DNA of 64,000 nt from Allolobophora icterica. Taxonomy: Eukaryota > Annelida > Clitellata > Crassiclitellata > Lumbricidae. Under the pieces are notes generated by a model. It worked only from the letters and a program-made list of their open reading frames with translations. It did no database searches and was not told the DNA's origin. The position numbers and the translations under genes are program-made. Shown here one piece after another: positions 33,379 through 45,031 of this stretch (the stretch's first letter is position 1; every line of letters starts with the position of its first letter). The stretch is taken from the NCBI GenBank assembly GCA_963556255.1, contig OY744611.1, forward strand, positions 5,669,736 to 5,733,735, read 5' to 3'.

Positions 33379-33583
33379 ACATTCGTACACGCACTTTTAT
33401 TATTTCGATTTGTGTTTTTTTATTTTTTCGTAGGACCGTCCGATATTATATTTATATAAAGCCTAAAGATAGTTTAAAGGCCCATTACTGCTCTGCCTAG
33501 GGGCCCGTGACTGTTCTGCCTAGGGCCCGTGACTTCTCTGCCTATAGGGGCCCGGAATTTCTATCGGCGGCCCTGGAGGGATA

Positions 33584-33800
33584 CAGTCTTCAGCAAGTGA
33601 CCTATTTAAAAGATAAGCAAAAAAGGAAGCTAATTTTATTAATGTCGCTGATAACAAAAGGTGGCAGCGGGTCCATTTCACATGATTTAAGATTAGCTGC
33701 AGACGTTAGAACTAAACGAAGGTCATATTCCGAGATAGGATTGAAGCTATCGAAGACGGTTTATGTAGATGTGAAGGACGGTGGAGGAGCATCAGCAGAC
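33584..33800 (-). mobile_element. CR1-like LINE RT fragment (right part of the split LINE)
   Basis: The minus strand encodes SEYDLRLVLTSAAN and SCEMDPLPPFVI, the region just before RT motif 1 in CR1-group LINEs (usual SCELDPLPT). It has the same strand and correct order for the piece at 25800-26404, so one LINE was cut by the hAT insertion. Confidence 0.65.
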
Positions 33801-34985
33801 GAAGCACGAAATTGGTCAATCGTGTCCAGCCTATACCCCGTGATCGATCGAGTCAGTCGATCAAGTCGATCGAAACTCGGCCAAGTCGAGTCGGTCGAAG
33901 ACTCTTCGACTCGATCGACTTGCAAGTCGAGTCGATCATATGTTTTGACAAGTCGAGTCGATCGTTGTTTCCTCGACTTGACTTGACTATGAAATATTTT
34001 CTAACTATTTTTTGCGGCTACTTCACAAGATGACTCATACGTACGTTGTGATTACGTAATGCTTTGTAAGCGCACAACTACCGTATTAACCTGATTTGAA
34101 GTTCAATCCAAATTATGAGCCTTTTGGTGATTGCGTATAGTGGAAGATGCAGATACCTGTTTTCACAGTTTTAAGATATGCGTTAAAATGCACTAGTGTT
34201 AGGATATTTCAGTTCTGTAATCAGTAATGACGATCTCAAAACGTTCGAATGTCTGTATGTTAGGACGGGACTGAATGCTTCGACTCTGGTTTGAGCAGTG
34301 GCTCGGAAAGTATTTAAAAGTTGTGTCAGCTAACCTCAGCCAAATACAGACCTAAGATGGATAGAATTATACATTATATCCGATATAACCAACAAGAATA
34401 TTTTGTCATTTTTTACAATAAGTGGAAAAGTTTATTATACTAGGCCTACATATTCATTAAATGAAATGCGTCTATAGCACAATAAGTCAATAACTAGGGG
34501 CCTACTTTAGCAAGCATCAAATACAAAGCGCCAGCCAAAAGTTGTGTGAGCATGCTTCTGCCTCGGCGCTACAGAGCCAAAACTTGTGTGAGCATTGGAA
34601 CCTTTGGCGCCATGCATTGCTCCCCAGCCCCTGGTCAAGAGATAAAGCCCAAGTCGACAAAGTCGACCAAGTCGATCGTTTATTTGCCAAGTCGATCGAG
34701 TCGACGAGAGGTCGACTAGTCGACAAAGTCGATCGAGTCGATCGTCGGCCGAGCCAAGTCGATCGTAGCAGTGCGACTCGATCGATCACGGGGTATAGTC
34801 CAGCCGGTAAGGATTGATGCTGACTCCCCTGCCGCAGGTTTCCCAAATTCACTTCTCCTCTTCTGTACGTGATCTTGGATTCGTCGTAAACTCTGTTCTC
34901 TCTTAATCTGATCATATAAGTTGTGTCTCTCGCTCGTGCTTCTACTATTTATACCAACACCGAGTCAATCGCCAGTCCGACGATT
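33800..34985 (+). mobile_element. CR1-like LINE RT fragment split by an inverted-repeat element
   Basis: Joining across the insertion, 34805 onward gives TPLPQVSQIHFSSSVRDLGF and SCVSRSCFYYLYQ, an RT thumb segment parallel to SVRDLEVVLD and VSRSCF at 62835-63122. It is short and diverged. Confidence 0.6.
33831..34798. mobile_element. TCGA-rich inverted-repeat element with 6-bp TSD
   Basis: Ends CTATACCCCGTGATCGATCG and CGATCGATCACGGGGTATAG are perfect inverted repeats, extending imperfectly into arms of about 160 bp packed with GACTCGATCGACTT-type units. TCCAGC is duplicated at 33825-33830 and 34799-34804. The 600-bp centre has no coding capacity. A 6-bp TSD is uncommon; I do not assign a superfamily. 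Confidence 0.8.
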
Positions 34986-35159
34986 GCATTACCACCATAA
35001 AATCACCGCTGGTGGTGATTTTGTCCACAACGACCAATTCCAAAACCACGAACTTTGTTTCAATTAGTTGAAAATGGCACGAAAATGGTTGGTTTTATTT
35101 GCTTTGTTTATTCATTCAACTGAAGCGTAGTTATGGTCAGAGTCCTCCATTGTCTTTAA
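34986..35159. other. Short spacer
   Basis: Contains a local inverted repeat (ACCACCATAAAATCACC against GGTGATTTTGTCC region). Nothing coding. Confidence 0.35.
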
Positions 35160-35406
35160 CAGTGCTTTTTTCAGCCGGAACGCGCCGGAAGGGCTTTCCG
35201 GCACCTTTTTTCAGCCACAAAATAAATTTTATTTATTTGAATAGCCTAAAAAAACAATTATTTAGTTATTTTAATTTAATTTCAGTGTTTTGAAATGTTT
35301 TCAGTGTTTATTGACACCCCTCCCAACCCAACCCCGTTTTTCTCGTGATTTTAGGCCGCCCATAATTGTTCCGTTCCGGAACCTTTTTCTCTAAAAAAAA
35401 GCACTG
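35160..35406. mobile_element. hAT-type MITE, 247 bp
   Basis: Ends CAGTGCTTTTTTCAGCCGG and AAAAAAAAGCACTG are inverted, with further inverted similarity (GCCGGAACG against GTTCCGTTCCGGAAC). The flanks GTCTTTAA (35152-35159) and GTCTTTAC (35407-35414) are an 8-bp TSD with one mismatch. There is no coding capacity. Confidence 0.8.
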
Positions 35407-35479
35407 GTCTTTACTTCAAACGCAGGATCGTGACTTGTTTCCATGCAGTCTTGAACGGAATTCTGTAGGTAACAACTTA

Positions 35480-35835
35480 CGCGTCACTCAGTTGGTTTGG
35501 TACAGTCGGTACTTAACGCAGCTGCTAGCCCTATTGCTCATCGTTATCGGTTCTCCTCAATATCTGCTCACATGACTGATGTCTTGCATTGGCTTCCTGT
35601 CTGCGCTCGTATTCACTTCAAGATCATAACTCTTGTCTCTAGATCCAGCTTACCTTTATGATCTGATGCGCAAACCTCTCTCTGCTTTTTCTCATCGACC
35701 CTTACGTTCTCTGTCTCTTGTTCATCGTTTAGAGCCTTTTATGTTTCCGCGAGACTCACACGCTGAGAGCGCCTTTGAATAGTTCGCACTGTGAGAGGCG
35801 CTTTAGAAATTCCTTGATACCATACCATATGTACA
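35480..35835 (+). mobile_element. CR1/L2-like LINE, 3' end with internal deletion
   Basis: Reads LNAAASPIAHRY and DVLHWLPVCARIHFKIITLV, then RKPLSAFSHRPLRSLSL, and ends GAGAGGCGCTTTAGAAATTCC with an (ATACC)n-like tail. The GPS.WN.LP block is missing, so a piece has been lost before the stop. Confidence 0.75.
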
Positions 35836-35999
35836 TCCTACTTAATGGAATGCAGCTCACCTCCAAGGGAAAAGCCTGCCCCGAAGACGCATTTTGGAAG
35901 TCGTTTAGGAGTTGCCAGTAGCGGCATTCGAAAGATCATTTCTAAGGGTAAGTGATCAGTTTCATCATGTATCTTACCCAACCCATACAATATAATGTC

Positions 36000-36130
36000 T
36001 AAAGCACGCGCATGCGAATGCTATCGCTAACATCTCCCATCAAACCATAAACACATATTAATACATGCATACGTGCATACATACATGCATAAATACATAA
36101 TCCTGCATACATACATGCAATGCATGCATA
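36000..36130. repeat. ATACATGC simple repeat
   Basis: Degenerate ATACATGCATA units. No coding meaning. Confidence 0.7.
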
Positions 36131-36449
36131 CAGTATTTTATTGTGCATTCCTATTGGCCTACGAGAAGCACAGCTGAGTTTCACCTCTTGTGTTTCCGTG
36201 TGTATTCTTGTAGAAGGGTGTACCGTGGTGATCACCAGTGAGCATTAGGGATAATAATAAAAAATAAAAATCAATGATATGTTGCCGCTAACTATGTACT
36301 CATACAAGGAAAACTGTTAAAGTAGGTCACATAATATGCTTCCTGGTAATCAAACGGTTTCACAAGTTGTTGTCCCAGTTTGCAAGTGTATATTTTTATA
36401 AACAAGTCAATTATTCGACTCTTTACCTTCGATGACTTGTAATTTAATT

Positions 36450-37680
36450 TCCAGTTATATTATAAAAAAAATCAATGAATAACGCACTTGCTTACTGTAG
36501 TCAACAGGTTTGAGTGTTCGGCCCGTAAGACGGAGAGTACGGGTTCGATCCTCCAATCAGGCGGCCATTGTGTAAGGATCTTGAACAAGTTCTTCACCCA
36601 CGATTGCTGAGCTCCATTGATGCTCTGTCTTTGATTGTGTTTGCAATTCTGAACTTTTAAAAGGAGAATCAATAATCAAATACCGTTGTAGTTTGTTCCA
36701 CTAAAGTGCAGAATAGAAATATTAACCCAAATGAGTTAACAGAGAGGCAACATTGAAACGTTCTCCGTGTCTCTCATGCAAAGTACGTATACGCTGCGTG
36801 TTGTATGCGTCGTCATTCGCCCTAGATATGCATTGGACCTGTAAGTTACAACGCACACCTGTATGCGCATGACTGACTCTCTGAGGTGACAGGCAAATTA
36901 ATCTTTACGACTTAGTCACGATCGCTATGAGAACCGACACATCTATTATATAGGCAGACAGGCCAATTGACGTATTCTTTAGCCAATGTAGTTAACCTTG
37001 CCAGTGTTAGCCATCGTTTAAAGTCTCTGCCAGTTATACTATAAAAAAGATAGTCGATAGATTAGAGTGCTCGGCCTGTAACACGGAGAGTAGGGGTTAG
37101 AGCTGCCACTCACTCAGACGGTCATTGTGTAAAATCTTGAACTTTCTTCACCCACAATTGCTGAGTTCCATGGTTGCTCTGTCTTCTTCTCGTGTGTGCA
37201 ATTCTGAGCGTTTAAAAGGACAAAAATCAAGCACCGTTCTAGTTTGTTCCACTAAGGCGCACGATAGAAATATTAATCCAAATGAGTTATTAACAGAGAG
37301 GCAACATTGAAACGATCTCCATGTCTTTCATGTAGAATATACGCTGCGTATTGTATGTGTCATCATTCGCCCTAGATTTGCATTGAACCTAAGAGTTACA
37401 ACCCACACCTGTATAGCCTACCAGTGGCGTCACTAGGGCTGGTGTCACCCGGTGCGGTAAGTCATGGTGTCACCCTAAAAAAGTGATGACCTTTTTTAAG
37501 GAATTCGTCTCCCAAAAAATTTATGACCCCCGCACCCTCCTAGTGACGCCACTGTAGCCTACGCATGACTGACTATTTGAGATGACAGACATTACGACGC
37601 AGAAAGGCCAATGGACATATTCTTTAGCCAATGTACATGTAGTTAACCTTGCCAGTATTAGCCACCGTGCCAGCCCGAGA
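36450..37680 (+). repeat. Tandem duplication of a SINE-containing unit (about 590 bp)
   Basis: The block at about 36450-37030 is repeated at about 37035-37680: both contain TTCGGCCCGTAAGACGGAGAG (or its variant), GGTTCGATCC or its decayed form, TAGTTTGTTCCACTAA, CAGAGAGGCAACATTGAAACG and CGCCCTAGAT..GCATTG. The first copy has a B-box-like GGGTTCGATCC at about 36540, so the unit probably includes a tRNA-derived SINE. A MITE at 37422-37554 interrupts only the second copy. Confidence 0.75.
37422..37554. mobile_element. hAT-type MITE, 133 bp
   Basis: Ends CAGTGGCGTCACTAGG and CCTAGTGACGCCACTG are perfect 16-bp inverted repeats. TAGCCTAC is duplicated at 37414-37421 and 37555-37562. The interior GTGATGACC..AAGGAATTCGTCTCC resembles the larger element at 16063-16585. 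It is absent at the equivalent point of the upstream tandem copy (CACACCTGTATGCGCATGAC), an internal proof of insertion. Confidence 0.93.
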
Positions 37681-37684
37681 CTAA

Positions 37685-38080
37685 AAACTCTGTCAGTCAT
37701 ACCGCACACATCTGGCAGAGAGGTCGCTTGACGTATTCTTTAGCCAATGTAGTTAACCTTTGTAGCAGCAGGCAATGTCCACATCTCAGGCAGGTGTAAT
37801 ATAAACAAGATTTACTAACACACTGGGGCACGGTGGCTGATTGGTTTGAGCCAGTCCAGTAGTCGTGTGAAGTCTTTGTGCTGGACTGTGTGAGAGTCTT
37901 TTATAAGGAGCCGATAACTGGAGAAGCAACTGGATGTCTATCGAGAAGTAGTTTCTGAGAAAGACCTTGCTCATTTTAGCTCATTTCTACGTGACTCATC
38001 ATCGTAATCCCTGTTGTCGTCATCATTATCATCATCACCACCACAATACTCAAGAGCAGACGCACTGAGATTCAGATCCG
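37685..38080 (+). repeat. Dispersed repeat shared with 51400-51790
   Basis: Shares AGAGGTCGCTTGACGTATTCTTTAG, CTGGATGTCTATCGA, AGACCTTGCTC and a TCATCATTATCATCATCACCACC stretch, in order, with 51440-51780. A GGCACGGTGGCTGATTGGTTTGAG segment at about 37828 looks like a tRNA A-box region, so a SINE is probably included. The minus-strand frame at 37971-38294 resembles nothing I know. Confidence 0.6.
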
Positions 38081-38769
38081 TTTGCTGAGACGTAACTGGT
38101 TTTCCTCCATTCTGTGCCAGACATCTATACATTTCATTGTTACTTTTATTTGGCGCATATCTTTTCGGTCTCCAACAAAGGTTAAAAAGTAATTCCTTCG
38201 TCCGTATTTTCACAACTAGAAATGGTGCATTCTCCGTAATTGTCCCTTCGCCCATAGTTTCGTAGGTGGCCCATGAGTCTCCAACATGCAACATGCAAAT
38301 TTTCTGGCCGCAACCTTCTAAGTATACAGTATAGGCCTACACATATACAGACATCTTTAACAGTTTAACAACGAGATGCATTGATTTCCCAGCCACGTTT
38401 GGTACACTCTTGTCGTTGAAACGTTAAACGTTAGTGGAGCCACAGGCAGTTTAATCCTATTTAAAAGTAGTGAATTTTAGTGCCGTGTGTTTCCATATTA
38501 TTATCAATTCGAAATATAATGTCGCAGGATGTAATGTAGGCCAATATCTTGCAATGTAATGCCCAGTCTCTGATTACAAGCACTACAAAAAATGCAAGGT
38601 CATGGTTCCAAAGTGTTGTAAAAGGCTTTTGTTAGATCCTGAATGCTGTGCAATGTTTAGTGTATAGAACAGACTTAGGAATCGACTGAAAGCAACTACA
38701 GGCGCACGTTCAGTCAAAGACTATAATAAGCTGGAGTAATCTAAGTAGTCCAGGCAATCTAGCTCAAAT

Positions 38770-39610
38770 TCCTGACTAACCTGGGAAGAATTGCTTCAGA
38801 AGCTTTTTAAACGGTTTCCTGTTCAGAAAAAAATTGCTGAATAACATATCCAAAATCGGACAAAATCGGTCCAGGGGAACACCCCCAAAATGAATTTCAA
38901 AATGGTGGATTGGGGGTTTTCTAAGACATACCAATGATTATACCAATGATTTTCATTTAGACCTGGGCATAATTGCTTATGAAGCTTTTCAAATGGTTTC
39001 CTATTCAGAAAATATTGCTGAAAAACATATCCAAACTCCGACAAAATCTGACCACGGGAACACCCCCAAAATGGCCAAATCCAAAATGGCCGCCGTCGAC
39101 CATATTGGAAAATTTTCTTCTTTTTGTTTAGAGTATATGCACGTGTAATCGGACAAAATCTTACCACGGAAACCCCCCCTCCCAAATGAGTTTGAAAATG
39201 GTGAATTTGGTGTTTCCTAAGAAATACATATAATAATAGGGACCTAACAATAATTTGCAGTTAGACATGGGAAAAAGTTCTTCAGAAGCTTTTCAGACGG
39301 TTTCCTGCTCAGAAAGAATTGCTGAATAACATTTCCAAAATCGGACAAAATTGGTCCAGGGAACACCCCCAAAATGAATTTCAAAATGGCAGACTGGCGG
39401 TTTCTAAAGAAATACCAATAATAATACCAATAATTTGCAGTTAGACCTGGGCATAATTGGTCATGAAGCTTTTTAAACGGTTCCTACTCAGAATGTATTG
39501 CTGAATAACATATCCAAAATCCGACAAAATCTAACCACGGGAACACCCCCAAAATGGCCAAAGCCAATATGGCCGCGATCGACCATATTGGAAAATTTCC
39601 TTTTTTGTGT
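38770..39610. repeat. Tandem/higher-order repeat with AAAATGGCC units
   Basis: Four to five copies of a unit containing CAGAAGCTTTT, ATTGCTGAATAACAT, CGGACAAAATC and GGGAACACCCCCAAAATG. Alternate copies differ: type 1 continues AATTTCAAAATGG, type 2 continues GCCAAA..ATGGCCGC and CGACCATATTGG. The AB pair recurs about 500 bp later (38780-39130 against 39280-39610), so it is a small higher-order repeat. Confidence 0.8.
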
Positions 39611-40555
39611 TTAGAGTATATGCACGTGTTATACCTCTAATGTTACTGATTTTAGTATGTATAATTCATTTCTGATATTGTTTTCGCCATTCGAGGTCAT
39701 CTTCACCTTGAAATGTCATGGTCAAGGTCATTTTGGTACATCGATGACGCCATCAAACAAATTTTCAATCATTCGGTGAATGTAAATTTTTGTGTTGCTG
39801 TTCTTCACTGTGACCACATATCTCAATAGTCCAACTGGCTCTTTAGAGTGGGGAATCCGGCTATGACCTCTGGTAGAACCGCCAGACATGCAGCCCCTAA
39901 ATGACAATCTGGCGAGCTTTGTAATAGCCAGATTCCCAACTATAAGGAACCAAGATGATGATGATAATGATGTTAATGATGATGAGTGTACGATAAGATG
40001 CTGTTTCATTAAATAGTAACTTCCATTACGCACTTGTCTAATGCACCAGGCATCGACCGATGGAGCATCAATGTAAAATGTTGGGCAATAAATGTAATGT
40101 AAAGATCGGCCTTCCATCAAAAAATCTCCTCGAAAATGCTGAAACACAATTGATTCTGAACGCCGAGTAGGCCTACAGTTAAGTCGAAGCGACAGGTTTT
40201 GTCTTTTGTTAATAGATAGTAAAACGGATTTGTGATGTTAGAAACGCAGATATGCAATACATAGTAGGGTGGAGTGAAATATTTTTAATAAATGAATTCT
40301 ATTTGTGGTCAAAAGGTGCAACTCAGGCAGAGAAAGAAACACACCAAATATTTTAAATTTCAAATGATATTTTTTCAAATGATATTAATTTCGTAATATT
40401 ATTCTGATATTTGAGCGTTTTAACTTTAGTGGATCGCTGTCTTCTTCTTCGCCCATTTACCATGTTGCGGTGTGACAACGTGTGGAGTTAATAAACGAAT
40501 TATAATATCTTCTACCCTCTACCAGAGATGCAATATTTCAATGTGGTTAAGCTAT
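39611..40555. other. No recognisable gene
   Basis: A 139-codon minus-strand frame (39728-40147) has no family signature and I do not call it a gene. TAGGGTGGAGTG at about 40265 resembles an end of the TAGGGTG transposon family, but no partner end was found. Confidence 0.4.
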
Positions 40556-40559
40556 AGCC

Positions 40560-40830
40560 TTGCAGCAGATGTCATCCAATCTCCCCTGCCTTAACCCTTC
40601 CATAACAGAATTCATCATCCCAAACCTTCCTGATCATATCAAGAAAAACTCTAACCTTCCATGCACCTATCGACCAACTCATCGTCTTTTACCTTCACCT
40701 CGACCTTCCCTCCGCAATCTTGGTATAATTACTTTTGATCCAAACTTCTCCTTCTCTAACCACATCTCAAACCTCTCTCGCTCCTGCTTTCTATCGACTT
40801 GTTCATTAGATATCTTCATCGCAGTAAAAT
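40560..40830 (+). mobile_element. CR1-like LINE RT thumb fragment
   Basis: Reads ITEFIIPNLPDHIKK, then SLRNLGIITFDPNFSFSNHI and SNLSRSCF, the segment after the palm of CR1-group RTs (T-E-F-L..., LGV.FD..LSF..HI). Both ends are truncated. Confidence 0.7.
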
Positions 40831-41489
40831 GGTTGACGGCGGATGGATCGCACGGTGCCATCCTGTCCGTCGGTGCCGACTGATATTACTAATAGACGTA
40901 TGACAGTTTTAATCGATTAGTTGGAGAACATGTAAACGTTATCCGATTCAACCAGTCAACATTAGGGTGCATTGAAATTTTTTTGAAAGAATATTCTAAT
41001 AGGTGCCTCTATACTGCTTAGCTAGCATGTAAATTTGGTAACTTTTTGGGTTATTCCCTGAGGTTCCTGATTTGAAGGCTTCAGAGCACCGCATTAAACG
41101 TAATTTGTTGTACCGCAAACTAACAATGTATAGCTTTAATGAGTTCTGCTGATCTTTTATTAAGTAGGTGGCAATTCATTCGAGTTCCTCAAGATGAGCA
41201 GGAGTTTCTAACTGACCAGAGAACAGTTACACGGTTGATGTCGACAGACTTGCAATAAATGAACTTGAAAAGAAAAGCTAAGCAAGGTCGACGAGTCGAA
41301 ATAGTCATTTTGTGGAGAGAAGGTCGTGGATGTTAATGATGACTCAGTAGACGATTCTGAATCTAGTTTCTATACCAGAAGGTCAAACACTTGCAATCAA
41401 CCAGATGATGAAACTAAAGATCATATTGTTCAATTTGGTAGAAATCAACTTGCGATGGACCTGAATTGAACGTTATAGTCAAGAGACTT

Positions 41490-42620
41490 TCGTAGTAGAC
41501 TTCCAACATTAGCTGTGATCGTTATGGTGTTTCAGACAGAGCAGCTGCTGAGAAAGCACCTACGCTGGTGCAGGATTTCGGTATTGTAATATTATATGAC
41601 GCTGATATGTCAAATGTCATTGACCAAAATAAAGTTAGACGTGAACAATAACATATGCGTAACGAGCTGGAAGACTTGAACAACGTAGCTGATTTACACG
41701 GTTATTTTTTGATGGTCGAAAAGATAAAACTCGAGTACAGAATTCAATGGAGGAAATAAGTAGGGCCTACTATCGACGAGTTGTTTTTATCGAGGAAAAC
41801 TTATAGTTGGAAAAGACACCTAGTTTGACTTATGTTGGACATGCATCCTCACTGGATCAGCCTTGCAAAACTGCTAACCACACCGGAGCATATACTTTCA
41901 CTACATACGTACATCACCAGAATTTCAAGATCTACTGATGGCTTGCAGCTGCCAATGTACAATTGTAATATTCTATTCGCAGATGTCAACCACCGCAAGC
42001 GACTCGATGTTCCAGGTAAATTCAACACGCACTGGTCTCTAACATCCGCGCCACTAATGTCCCACAAATTTAACCGGTCACTATAGGCCTACTTAGGTCA
42101 GTTACAGTTGCAGGTGGAAAATCCAATTCAATTTTATCAAAGCACACTACCTGTAACTAGTTACACATTAATAACTCGCTACCAGTTGTTCCAGAGAAAG
42201 CACGGAGACCGCTTGTTGCTGCATGTTAACTGATGACTGTAAGAAAAGCTGAAAGTTGGGAATGCGTCATAGCGTGAAAGCCAGGAAACTGTATACAGTC
42301 TGGAATTTGAAATTCGTTGTTCCTGTGCTATACTTTGATGCCTCTGACTACTGTACACTGAACTCATTGACTGTCAAACATGCGTTACAGAACCACCTCT
42401 AATGTTGGAATTATTTGATGAAGACATGCAATTTGTAGCGACGCACACGGCAGAAACGTTTGATTGTCCTTGATTCCCATGCCACACATAGAGGCAGAGG
42501 AGCATTGTTTTACAGTAGTGACCGAAGCTTCAGCTGCAGTCTGCGGCATCAAAGCTAGGAACGGTTTTATAAGAACCAGATTAAATCCAGGCGAATAATG
42601 CCCACTTTTAACACTAAGAA
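41490..42620 (+). pseudogene. Uncharacterised transposase-like protein, decayed
   Basis: Readable blocks, in order and across frameshifts: LPTLAVICDRYGVSDRAAAE, QDFGIVILYDADMSNVID, FDGRKDKT (41708-41731), FVVPVLYFDASDY (ending 42351), TEPPL followed by DEDMQF, FPCHT, and EASAAVCGIKARNGFIRTRL (from 42523). I recall this set of motifs from uncharacterised, repeat-associated proteins in other invertebrates. The conserved aspartates in FDGRKD and FDASDY could be catalytic, but that is inference. The copy is dead. Confidence 0.6.
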
Positions 42621-42864
42621 AAAATATCGCTTAGCAGGATTTACTTGCATTAATGGGATAAGACTGGACTGCTACAGTACTGTAGTTGAGACTCAACTCA
42701 CTGTTTCATCATTGGTGTAGTGGACATAATGTGTTTCATCATTGGTGTAGTGGACATCATAATGTGATAATATACCTAATACGTTTCTGCCGTGTGCGTC
42801 GCTACAAATTGCATGTCTTCATCAAATAATTCCAACATTAGAGGTGGTTCTGTAACGCATGTTT
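42376..42864. repeat. Perfect 84-bp inverted repeat with 321-bp spacer
   Basis: 42376-42459 is the exact reverse complement of 42781-42864. The left arm lies in the decayed coding region at TEPPL..DEDMQF, so the right arm is an inverted copy of coding sequence. The spacer also holds a direct duplication of GTTTCATCATTGGTGTAGTG at about 42704-42760. Confidence 0.95.
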
Positions 42865-43132
42865 ACCAGTATCGCATTCTACTTTTCATTAGATTCATAC
42901 AGTCACTGTAGAAGCTTGTTTTTCTGGACATTACTCCTTGCATAACATGGGTAAATATTGCGCGTCTAATATCAACACTGCAAGGTCATTGGGGCACCTC
43001 AAGGTCATGTGCTAAATTGGTGAAATTGCACCAGAATACTGCTGACATCAAGTGGCAACTACTTTGCACTATCAGAAATAGAAATGAGACAACAAATTTC
43101 TCCCAATATAATCGGTGCACCCTAGTCAACAT

Positions 43133-44400
43133 AGTTCCCTTGCCTTTGTTTGGCGCATTGACTGTTGGAGAGGTGCTGCATAAGTCAGTGTAAATATAGA
43201 AATTAACAGAGACGCCAGCAGCGTGACGCACTAGACGCACGACGCGAGCGTCCACTCACCAAATCAAATTGACACAAGGATTAGGCATCGCAACGATATT
43301 TTTGATAAAGTAATAGATGTTATCTAAATTGAAATTTATTACGCTTGTCACTACTCACTACTCTATCTATGGCAGCTATTTCAATTTTTCTACTTATATC
43401 TGGTAGCAAAGCGGGCAAACGACCATATTATTTGTTTACGAGTGCGTCCAATCTTTTTAGCCTGCGGGCGCCCCTGCGACTTAAGACGCGTTTTAGATAA
43501 AACTTAATATTCATTGATATTATTAATTAGTTCGTTTAAAGAAAAACGACAGCTGATTCGATATTCAATATACGATCTTCTTACTTGTCGACATTGAGTC
43601 CCATATAGGCTACGTGTTAACTGGAGGTTTTCGAAATTTTGGAACTAAACCAGGCAACATAGTGCATATCAGTTGAATATTATTAAAAATGAAAATATGT
43701 TAATTAAGGGATATTAATTTTGTTGTCAGAATCATTGGATGAAGAGTGACCTTACATTCGACTCGAAGTGTTAACCTTTACTCCGTCTCCAGGTCATCTG
43801 TTTCTCTTGTTATCTTGCAAATGCAGATCTCCACAAAGTCAGAGCCATACAGACCATTTTCACTAGATCTGGTGTCAAAAAGAAATGTAATCTCTATTAT
43901 TTCGATTTCCTTTTGAAGACGAAGTGGATTCGATTTTTGAAGACACGAATTACATCAGGAAATGATTAGCAGAGAACGTTGATTTCATTTGCAATTTAGT
44001 CACTGCAAAAACATCTTATTCTCTTAACACAATGTCATATTCATATCTTCCTACCTTGATTTCCTCGGTGCATCATCTAATGTCCGTGTGTCTATTTCCT
44101 TATGTCTGCATTTGTATCTGTTTGAAACCAGTTTTCCAGTGTTGGTTAAAGTTCCATGTAGTGTCACAAAACAAATGTATATCTAGAACAGCAAACAGTC
44201 TCTGAACGCTTGTCCTGAGAGGCAGCCATGGACATGAAGTGTAGCAAATGTAATTTTCTTAGCCTCGGCATATCAGGGTGGATGGACAGTACTTTTAATG
44301 CGAGTATAATACTCTTTCGTGAGCTGTATGTTTCTCTCGAAGAAATAGTTATTTTCAGCACAATCGTAATCTCGAGATTCATAGAACGCCAGAAAATTAT
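43133..44400. other. Gene-free stretch
   Basis: No coding signature. About 44205-44300 is a diverged match to the LINE segment at 20430-20560. The end at 44365-44395 (CGTAATCTCGAGATTCATAG) resembles a minus-strand LINE 3' end. Confidence 0.5.
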
Positions 44401-44760
<360 letters not shown>

Positions 44761-44995
44761 CATTCCAGACTGTGTTTTTGTACCATCGGGATATTTTTTT
44801 CAATTGCTGAGAGATCTGAGGTACCTCGGGGCATAAAATAATGATTGTAATAAGTAAATTGCCAGTGTCTTGGTTTAAGTTTAAGGTTTAACATTAGCCT
44901 ACCACAGACGATGACTTTCAAAAAGCCCTTGAGACATTGAGGAACAGTAGGCTATATGTAGTTAGGCGCAGTGCCATTTCATGCATCGACTTGTA

Positions 44996-44996
44996 A

Positions 44997-45031
<35 letters not shown>

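Larger units (their letters stand above)
26405..33575. mobile_element. hAT non-autonomous element split by an LTR retrotransposon
   Basis: Left end CAGACCCGCCGAGAGG and right end TCTATCGGCGGCCCTG are imperfect inverted repeats. GAGGGATA is duplicated at 26397-26404 and 33576-33583, an 8-bp hAT-type TSD. The body proper is 26405-26619 plus 33379-33575 (about 410 bp), with GGGGCCCGG-type repeats near both ends and no coding capacity. The remainder is the LTR element inserted later. Confidence 0.8.
40963..43124 (+). mobile_element. DNA transposon with TAGGGTG ends and 8-bp TSD (copy 2)
   Basis: Termini TAGGGTGCA and TGCACCCTA. GTCAACAT is duplicated at 40955-40962 and 43125-43132. The 2162-bp interior carries a decayed plus-strand transposase-like gene and a perfect 84-bp inverted repeat. 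TSD length and terminal heptamer agree with copy 1 at 12679-14428. Confidence 0.85.

Noticed and set aside
37971..38294. 107-codon minus-strand frame ending in an acidic DDDDNDDDN stretch
   Set aside because: The acidic part is translated TCATCATTATC simple repeat inside a dispersed repeat shared with 51400-51790.
40963..43124. Assignment of the TAGGGTG elements to hAT because of the 8-bp TSD
   Set aside because: The recovered protein blocks do not resemble the hAT C-terminal motif seen at 25090-25653 and 47150-47288, so I left the superfamily open.
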